From: Prolixibacteraceae bacterium UBA5740
GTDB lineage: Bacteria > Bacteroidota > Bacteroidia > Bacteroidales > Prolixibacteraceae
NCBI GenBank assembly: GCA_002419285.1
Contig: DIFU01000102.1
Span: 1-28,050, forward strand
Reading direction: 5' to 3'
Length of the DNA: 28,050 bases
This document shows, piece by piece, positions 23,166 to 28,050 of this stretch. Within the stretch, counting starts at the first letter, position 1. Each line of letters opens with the position of its first letter. The notes under the pieces were generated by a model. That model ran no database searches. It saw only the letters and a list, made by a program, of their open reading frames with translations, and was not told the origin of the DNA. The position numbers and the translations under genes are program-made.

Positions 23166-25178
23166 CTAATGGATTAGATTATTCAGTAATTCATCATCAG
23201 CCAGGTGGGGTATGGTAACCTTTAGCCGGGGATTTTCCTGCATGGCTCTTTCTATGGCGAATCGCGCGGGATGGTTTCTTGCCCAGCTTCGGCGAGCGAT
23301 TCCGTTATTTACATCCCAGAATAGCATATTTTGAAGTCGAATGTCTGCCTCTGCACTGCCATCTATTGTCAGACCGAACCCACCGTTAACCACTTCTCCC
23401 CAGCCTACGCCTCCACCATTGTGAAGCGACACCCAGGTCGCCCCCCTGAAGCTGTCGCCGGCAAAATTCTGAACGGCCATATCTGCAGTGAATCTGGAAC
23501 CATCATAGATATTCGAAGTTTCTCTATACGGAGAATCTGTCCCTGAAACATCATGGTGGTCTCGTCCAAGAACGATAGGTGCAGAAATTTTTCCTTGACG
23601 AATCGCTTCGTTAAAGGCCGAAGCAATGGCAATCCGGCCGTTGGCATCCGCATACAGGATTCTGGCCTGTGAACCCACCACCAATTGGTTTTTCCCTGCT
23701 TCCCTGATCCAATGGATGTTGTCGGTCATTTGCCGGAGAATCTCTTCCGGTGCTGTAGCGGTAAGGTTCTCAAGAACCTCCGCGGCAATCTGGTCAGTCA
23801 ATTCCAGATCGGCAGGATAACCTGAAGTGCATACCCAGCGAAACGGGCCAAAACCATAGTCGAAATAAAGAGGCCCCATGATATCCTGAACATACGATGG
23901 GTAGCGGTATCCGTTGCCGGAAAAGATATCGGCGCCGGCTCGTCCTGATTCCAGCAGGAAAGCATTGCCATAATCCCAGAAATACATACCCCTGGTTGCC
24001 AGTTTATTTATGGCTGCAACCTGCCGTTTCAGTGATTCGGATACCTTCTCCCTGAAAAGTCCCGGATTTTGGGCCATCAGTCTGTTGGCTTCCTCAAAGG
24101 TCAGTCCTGCAGGATAGTACCCGCCCCCATAGGGATTATGCAGTGATGTCTGATCTGAGCCAAGATCAATGTCGATTTCCGATTCGGCCAGGGCCTCCCA
24201 AAGGTCAACAACATTCCCCTGGTAGGCCAGCGATACGGCTTCTCCCTTTACGGAAGCGTCAGACATTCTTTTCAGAATGGCAGGCAGGTTGTCATATACT
24301 TCATCAACCCATCCTTGCCCATGGCGGATGTTGGTGGCCTTGGGATTAATTTCGGCCACGACACAGACCATCCCTGCAATTACAGCTGCCTTTGGTTGTG
24401 CCCCCGACATGCCTCCCAGTCCTGATGTAATGAATATTTTGGATTTCCCGGTTTGTCGCTGGTGTAGTCGGGCTGCGTTCATCAGGGTGATGGTGGTTCC
24501 ATGGACAATACCCTGAGATCCAATGTACATATATGATCCGGCTGTCATCTGCCCATACTGTGTAACTCCTAGCGCGTTGAATCGTTCGTAATCGTCCTTT
24601 GATGAGTAATTGGGTATCATCATGCCATTTGTGACTACCACCCTGGGCGCTGCCGTATGGGATGGAAACAGGCCTAAAGGATGCCCTGAGTACATGACGA
24701 GTGTCTGATCGTCGGTCATTTCACTCAGATACTGCATGGTGAGCAGATATTGGGCCCAGTTCTGGAAAACAGCCCCATTCCCTCCATAGGTGATCAATTC
24801 GTGAGGATGCTGGGCCACTTGCGGGTCGAGGTTGTTCTGGATCATCAGCATGATGGATGCTGCCTGAACCGAATTTGCCGGATACTCGGAGATAGGTCGT
24901 GCATACATGGAATAGGTAGGTCTGAACCTGAACATATATATTCGCCCAAACCGGTTCAGCTCTTCCAAAAACTCAGGGGCAAGAACAGGGTGGTGCTTTT
25001 CGGGAAAATAGCGGAGAGCATTTTGCAATGCCAGTTTTTTCTCCTGGAGTGATAAAACATCTGGTCGTTTCGGAGCATGATTCGCCGATGGGTCGTACTC
25101 TGCCGGAGATGGAAGATCTACGGGAATGCCTTGCCTAATGGTAGCCTGAAATTTTGCCAGTTCCATGTTATTAGCCAT
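23166..25178 (-). CDS. hutU: Urocanate hydratase
   Basis: This 670-residue cytosolic enzyme converts urocanate to imidazolonepropionate in histidine degradation. Family motifs include YGGNGAVFQNWAQYLLTM, YSGHPLGLFPSH, the NAD-binding glycine-rich SGLGGMSGAQPKA, and FDYGFGPFRWVCTSGYPADL with the conserved Cys (C450) near the active site. It is longer than the roughly 557-residue Pseudomonas-type enzyme, but that is normal for the Bacteroidota form. M5 is an alternative start. It stands alone: no hutH, hutI, hutG or formiminotransferase gene is in the window, so the rest of the pathway must lie elsewhere. Confidence 0.95.
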   Translation of the reverse strand: MANNMELAKFQATIRQGIPVDLPSPAEYDPSANHAPKRPDVLSLQEKKLALQNALRYFPEKHHPVLAPEFLEELNRFGRIYMFRFRPTYSMYARPISEYPANSVQAASIMLMIQNNLDPQVAQHPHELITYGGNGAVFQNWAQYLLTMQYLSEMTDDQTLVMYSGHPLGLFPSHTAAPRVVVTNGMMIPNYSSKDDYERFNALGVTQYGQMTAGSYMYIGSQGIVHGTTITLMNAARLHQRQTGKSKIFITSGLGGMSGAQPKAAVIAGMVCVVAEINPKATNIRHGQGWVDEVYDNLPAILKRMSDASVKGEAVSLAYQGNVVDLWEALAESEIDIDLGSDQTSLHNPYGGGYYPAGLTFEEANRLMAQNPGLFREKVSESLKRQVAAINKLATRGMYFWDYGNAFLLESGRAGADIFSGNGYRYPSYVQDIMGPLYFDYGFGPFRWVCTSGYPADLELTDQIAAEVLENLTATAPEEILRQMTDNIHWIREAGKNQLVVGSQARILYADANGRIAIASAFNEAIRQGKISAPIVLGRDHHDVSGTDSPYRETSNIYDGSRFTADMAVQNFAGDSFRGATWVSLHNGGGVGWGEVVNGGFGLTIDGSAEADIRLQNMLFWDVNNGIARRSWARNHPARFAIERAMQENPRLKVTIPHLADDELLNNLIH

Positions 25179-25289
25179 TTTATCTGCATTAGTATTGAAT
25201 TCAGCGGCAAATTAGATGGATTCACCGAATTTTTGAATGATATTTGACAGTCAATGATCATTTTTGTAGGACTTAAAAATTAATTTACC

Positions 25290-25868
25290 ATGAAGAACTA
25301 TTTCTTGATTTTTGCAGTAGTCGTTTCCGGGTTTCTTTTCACAGGATGCGGTTACAATACAATTGTCGAAATGGATGAGGCTGTGACTTCACAGTGGTCA
25401 CAAGTGGAGAATGTTTACCAGAGAAGAGCCGACCTGATCCCCAATCTGGTGGCAACCGTCAAAGGATACGCCGAACACGAACAGGAAACACTTACAGGAG
25501 TGATTGAAGCCCGTTCACAGGCAACTTCGGTCAAGGTTGATCCTTCAAACCTCACACCGGAAGCCATCCAGCAGTTTCAACAGGCACAGGATGGTGTCTC
25601 ATCGGCATTAAGCCGCCTTTTGGTGGTGGTTGAAAGTTATCCCGACCTGAAAGCCAACCAGAACTTTCTGGATTTGCAGGCACAGCTCGAGGGTACTGAA
25701 AACCGGATTACCGTTGAGCGCATGAAATTCAACGAAACCACCCAAGGATATAACGCTTATATTCGAAAATTCCCTGCCTTGTTAACTGCCAAAATTTTCG
25801 GCTTCAAGACCAGGGCTTATTTTGAGGCAAGCCAAGGTGCCCAAACTGCCCCACAGGTCCAGTTTTAA
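25290..25868 (+). CDS. lemA: LemA family protein
   Basis: This 192-residue membrane-associated protein begins with a hydrophobic segment MKNYFLIFAVVVSGFLFTG and then C20, so it may be a lipoprotein. The conserved LemA core follows: NTIVEMDEAVTSQWSQVENV, then RRADLIPNLVATVKGYAEHE, LTGVIEARSQ, and LQAQLEGTENRI near the middle. The C-terminal YIRKFPALLTAKIFGFK is also typical. LemA proteins are helical with an extracytoplasmic C-terminal part; function is not firmly known. It heads a three-gene unit with two TPM-domain proteins, a very common partnership in Bacteroidota. Confidence 0.95.
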   Translation: MKNYFLIFAVVVSGFLFTGCGYNTIVEMDEAVTSQWSQVENVYQRRADLIPNLVATVKGYAEHEQETLTGVIEARSQATSVKVDPSNLTPEAIQQFQQAQDGVSSALSRLLVVVESYPDLKANQNFLDLQAQLEGTENRITVERMKFNETTQGYNAYIRKFPALLTAKIFGFKTRAYFEASQGAQTAPQVQF

Positions 25869-25897
25869 GGGGAATGTGATTAATCTAAAATATCGGA

Positions 25898-26350
25898 ATG
25901 ATGGATTTCTGGAAAAGTTTTACGGATCAGCAAAAGGCCATGATCAAAAGGGCCATTGAAGTGGCCGAAATGGACACTTCGGGTGAGATCCGTGTGCATA
26001 TTGAAAATACCTGCAAGGATGAACCTATGAACAGGGCTGCCTTCATTTTCAGCAAGCTTGCGATGCATAAGACCATCCAGCGCAATGGAGTGCTCTTTTA
26101 TGTGGCAGTTCGCGACAGGAAATTCGTCATACTTGGAGACGCCGGAATCAATAATAAAGTCCCTGATGATTTTTGGGAAGAGATCACGCAAGAGGTCCTT
26201 CGCAACTTCCGGGAAGGACGTATCACGGAAGGCCTGATTGAAGGCATCAGACGGGCCGGACAGCAGTTAAAATATCATTTCCCGTATGAGCGGAATGATG
26301 TAAATGAACTGTCGAACGAAATATCTTATGGGGAGGACATCGAATCATGA
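25898..26350 (+). CDS. TPM domain protein (short form)
   Basis: This 150-residue protein has a single TPM (Psb32/MOLO-1-like) domain: EMDTSGEIRVHIENT, VLFYVAVRDRKFVILGDAGI, DDFWEEITQEVLRNFREG and IEGIRRAGQQLKYHFPY. No signal peptide is evident, unlike its downstream neighbour, so it may be cytosolic or depend on the other proteins for localisation. A second ATG follows the first immediately. Its stop overlaps the next start by four bases (ATGA), so translation is coupled. Some TPM domains have acid phosphatase activity in plants; the bacterial role is unclear. Confidence 0.92.
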   Translation: MMDFWKSFTDQQKAMIKRAIEVAEMDTSGEIRVHIENTCKDEPMNRAAFIFSKLAMHKTIQRNGVLFYVAVRDRKFVILGDAGINNKVPDDFWEEITQEVLRNFREGRITEGLIEGIRRAGQQLKYHFPYERNDVNELSNEISYGEDIES

Positions 26351-27165
26351 AATGGAATAGGATAGGATACTTATGGCTGGTTTTGTGGATCATTCCACTG
26401 GTCACTTTTGCCCAGATCCCGGAACGGCCAAACCCGCCGAGACTTGTCAATGACCTAGCCGACGTTCTGGATGCAGGTCAGGAACAATCGCTCGAACAGA
26501 CTCTGGTTCAGTTCAACAATGAAACCAGTACCCAGATCGTGGTTGTGACGGTGCCTTCCCTGAATGGATACGACAGGGCAGATTTTGCCTTCAGGATTGG
26601 CGAATCCTGGGGTGTTGGGCAGCAAGGGAAGAACAATGGTATCGTCATGCTGGTAAAGCCCAAAATTGGCAACGAGCGTGGAGAAGTATATATTTCGGTA
26701 GGTTACGGACTGGAAGGTGTTATTCCTGATGCCGTGGCTAACCGTCAGGTCATTGACAATGAAATGATTCCCCGGTTTAAGGAGAATGATTATCATGGTG
26801 GAATAGTTCAGGGGGCAAATGTTATCATGAACCTTGCCCGTGGAGAATATACGGCTGAAGAGTATGCAGGGAACCAGTCATCCGCCGGGGGTGGCGGAAC
26901 CGTTGTCTTGTTTATCCTGTTGATATTCATATTTATTATCCTCCCAATCATGCGGGGTAAGAGCAAGGTGCATTCAACCGGGAAAAAGGATATTCCTTTA
27001 TGGTTGTTGCTGTCCATGATAAATTCGGGAAAACGGCAAGGTGGAATGTTCGGTGATTTTTCATCGGGCAGAGGAACCTTTGGCGGAGGATTCGGTGGAG
27101 GTGGCGGCTTCGGCGGCTTTGGCGGAGGAAGCTTCGGCGGAGGTGGAGCTGGCGGAAGCTGGTAA
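26347..27165 (+). CDS. TPM domain membrane protein (YgcG-like) with glycine-rich tail
   Basis: This 272-residue protein has a signal peptide (about 1-23, ending VTFAQ). A TPM domain spans about 30-150, with LVNDLADVLDAGQEQSLE, TSTQIVVVTVPSLNG, NGIVMLVKPK and VYISVGYGLEGVIPD. A membrane helix follows (about 181-200), and then a low-complexity tail rich in Gly and Phe (about 240-272). This is the classic YgcG layout, usually genetically linked to lemA. The TPM domain would face the periplasm and the tail the cytosol. The 4-base overlap with the upstream gene and a strong terminator 6 bases after the stop define the end of the LemA-TPM-TPM operon. Confidence 0.94.
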   Translation: MKWNRIGYLWLVLWIIPLVTFAQIPERPNPPRLVNDLADVLDAGQEQSLEQTLVQFNNETSTQIVVVTVPSLNGYDRADFAFRIGESWGVGQQGKNNGIVMLVKPKIGNERGEVYISVGYGLEGVIPDAVANRQVIDNEMIPRFKENDYHGGIVQGANVIMNLARGEYTAEEYAGNQSSAGGGGTVVLFILLIFIFIILPIMRGKSKVHSTGKKDIPLWLLLSMINSGKRQGGMFGDFSSGRGTFGGGFGGGGGFGGFGGGSFGGGGAGGSW

Positions 27166-27170
27166 AAAAA

Positions 27171-27205
27171 AAGAGGCTGTTCATTAAAAACAGCCTCTTT
27201 TTTTT
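27171..27205. terminator. Bidirectional rho-independent terminator
   Basis: AAGAGGCTGTT (27171-27181) pairs perfectly with AACAGCCTCTT (27189-27199) around a 7-base loop. The plus strand continues in T to 27205, and the minus strand continues in T from 27172 to 27164. It serves both the TPM operon and the convergent DUF3078 gene, whose stop codon (27204-27206) lies in the T tract. Confidence 0.92.
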
Positions 27206-28050
27206 AGAACTTGAAACTTAATCCAGCCCCGAACAGTTGTTTCCACTGTACACGGCGGCCTTTATTTCCCTCATCATCTATCGTGAGAAGAATGTCATGG
27301 TCATAGATCATGTTGGTCAGGAAATTAGCTGACAAATATTCATTGATCTTCATGTTCACCCTGAAATCCCAGTTGACATCAATGTTTTGGGGATTATTGA
27401 GATAGTTGGAGAACAATCCGAGCACGGTTTGGACATCCACGTTTTTTACTACCGGAAATTTGAGTTCCGATTTTAAGCTGGTACCCATCTCTGCCCTGAA
27501 CTTTTTACCCGGATCTACGCCGTATGCTCCAATTGCTGACAGATCCTCATCGGTGACTATGGTAAATTTGGTACCCAAAGGGGAGAGGAAGAGGCTGAAC
27601 ATATCAGAAGGCTTGTAGTCGGCACCTACCGCGAAGGTGATATAGGCAGGGGAGAAGAGGGCTGAGATTTTGTTGTCGGTATCGGGATATTTGTATCCAT
27701 TGGCAAACTGCGACCTGAAATTGAACAACCCACTATATAGCCATTTGCTTTCGTCGGAGATTTTGTAGCCCAGCTTAGAGCTGAAATCCATTTTGTCTTC
27801 CGATTTGATGAGGTCCTGAGTGCCTTCTTTCAGCAAGCCATAGCCCACATGGAAAGTGTTGTCCCAGTTCAAGCGGTCTTTGGCATAGTTGGCCGAATAA
27901 TTCAGCAAACTCACTCCGGAAATGGAATTTTTACCACCTGCTGCCCAGTTGGAAAATGATACCTGGCTAAATGTCACGGTAAAATCACCTCCCTTTTTCC
28001 AGTTTGATTGAATGGTGTCGGCTTCCTGGGCAAAGGAGGCAACAGCGATC
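27204..28050 (-). CDS. DUF3078 domain protein, 5' end beyond the window
   Basis: The reading frame stays open to the right edge, so at least 282 residues are visible and only the first part of the signal peptide is missing. The first residues read IAVASFAQEADTIQSNWKKG, showing a signal-peptide end (SFAQ) and then the family start. DUF3078 proteins are predicted outer membrane or surface proteins of Bacteroidota. Features seen are GGDFTVTFSQVSFSNWAAGG, SVSLLNYSANYAKDRLNWDN-type alternation, and a barrel-like C-terminus ending LFGAGLSFKF. An apparent start at 27977 is an internal GTG Val. Function is unknown. It shares the terminator at 27171-27205. Confidence 0.87.
   Translation of the reverse strand, partial: IAVASFAQEADTIQSNWKKGGDFTVTFSQVSFSNWAAGGKNSISGVSLLNYSANYAKDRLNWDNTFHVGYGLLKEGTQDLIKSEDKMDFSSKLGYKISDESKWLYSGLFNFRSQFANGYKYPDTDNKISALFSPAYITFAVGADYKPSDMFSLFLSPLGTKFTIVTDEDLSAIGAYGVDPGKKFRAEMGTSLKSELKFPVVKNVDVQTVLGLFSNYLNNPQNIDVNWDFRVNMKINEYLSANFLTNMIYDHDILLTIDDEGNKGRRVQWKQLFGAGLSFKF

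Noticed and set aside
27052..27162. Repetitive GGC/GGA tract as a DNA repeat or microsatellite
   Set aside because: It is the coding sequence for the Gly/Phe-rich tail normal for YgcG-like TPM proteins.
27975..27977. GTG at 27977 as the start of the DUF3078 gene
   Set aside because: The frame continues without a stop to the window edge and encodes the end of a signal peptide, so this GTG is an internal Val.
1..28050. Search for mobile elements, CRISPR arrays, phage genes, tRNA or rRNA, or a defence system
   Set aside because: No transposase, integrase, spaced repeat array, cloverleaf or ribosomal sequence was recognised; every large frame belongs to ordinary chromosomal families.

Overview
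The window is a chromosomal segment of a Bacteroidota bacterium, most likely in the Bacteroidales/Marinilabiliales part of the phylum. Three observations support this. It carries a type IX secretion and gliding block (gldJ, porU, porV). It contains Bacteroidota-typical families: the long form of urocanate hydratase, DUF3078, a GH3/serine-hydrolase fusion and GH171/NamZ. Several genes are preceded by the Bacteroidota -7 promoter element TAnnTTTG. I see no phage, insertion sequence, CRISPR array, tRNA or rRNA. The window looks like core chromosome with dense operons, and no intergenic gap reaches 300 bases.

Left part (1-3.3 kb). The 3' end of a DUF438/PAS gene is followed 4 bases later by a DUF1858-DUF2249 gene, then by a Crp/Fnr-type regulator. 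The regulator's upstream region holds a perfect FNR-type palindrome, TTGAT-N4-ATCAA, and its recognition helix carries the E-x-x-S-R motif known to read TTGAT. A DUF1080 lipoprotein and a small helix-turn-helix protein follow on the minus strand, each region separated by clear intrinsic terminators.

Peptidoglycan-sugar block (3.4-9.3 kb). An exported fusion of a NagZ-like GH3 glucosaminidase and a class C-type serine hydrolase is divergent from a lipoprotein exo-N-acetylmuramidase (NamZ, formerly DUF1343). NamZ is followed one base later by a sodium:solute symporter. Together they look like a GlcNAc-MurNAc trimming and uptake unit.

Middle (9.3-15.1 kb). A beta-helix lipoprotein and an exported endonuclease/exonuclease/phosphatase protein form a pair under a good consensus promoter. 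Then come a CCA-adding/HD nucleotidyltransferase, thioredoxin and MurF.

Type IX secretion block (15.2-23.1 kb). gldJ is divergent from porU (sortase) and porV (shuttle). porV overlaps ispF by one base (TAATG), and ispF is followed by a CoA-binding protein and a thioredoxin-like protein.

Right part (23.1-28 kb). A solitary hutU lies on the minus strand. A LemA-TPM-TPM operon ends at a strong bidirectional terminator. A DUF3078 gene then runs off the right edge of the window.

The strongest leads are the self-consistent regulator/operator pair near 1.07 kb and the peptidoglycan-sugar salvage block.
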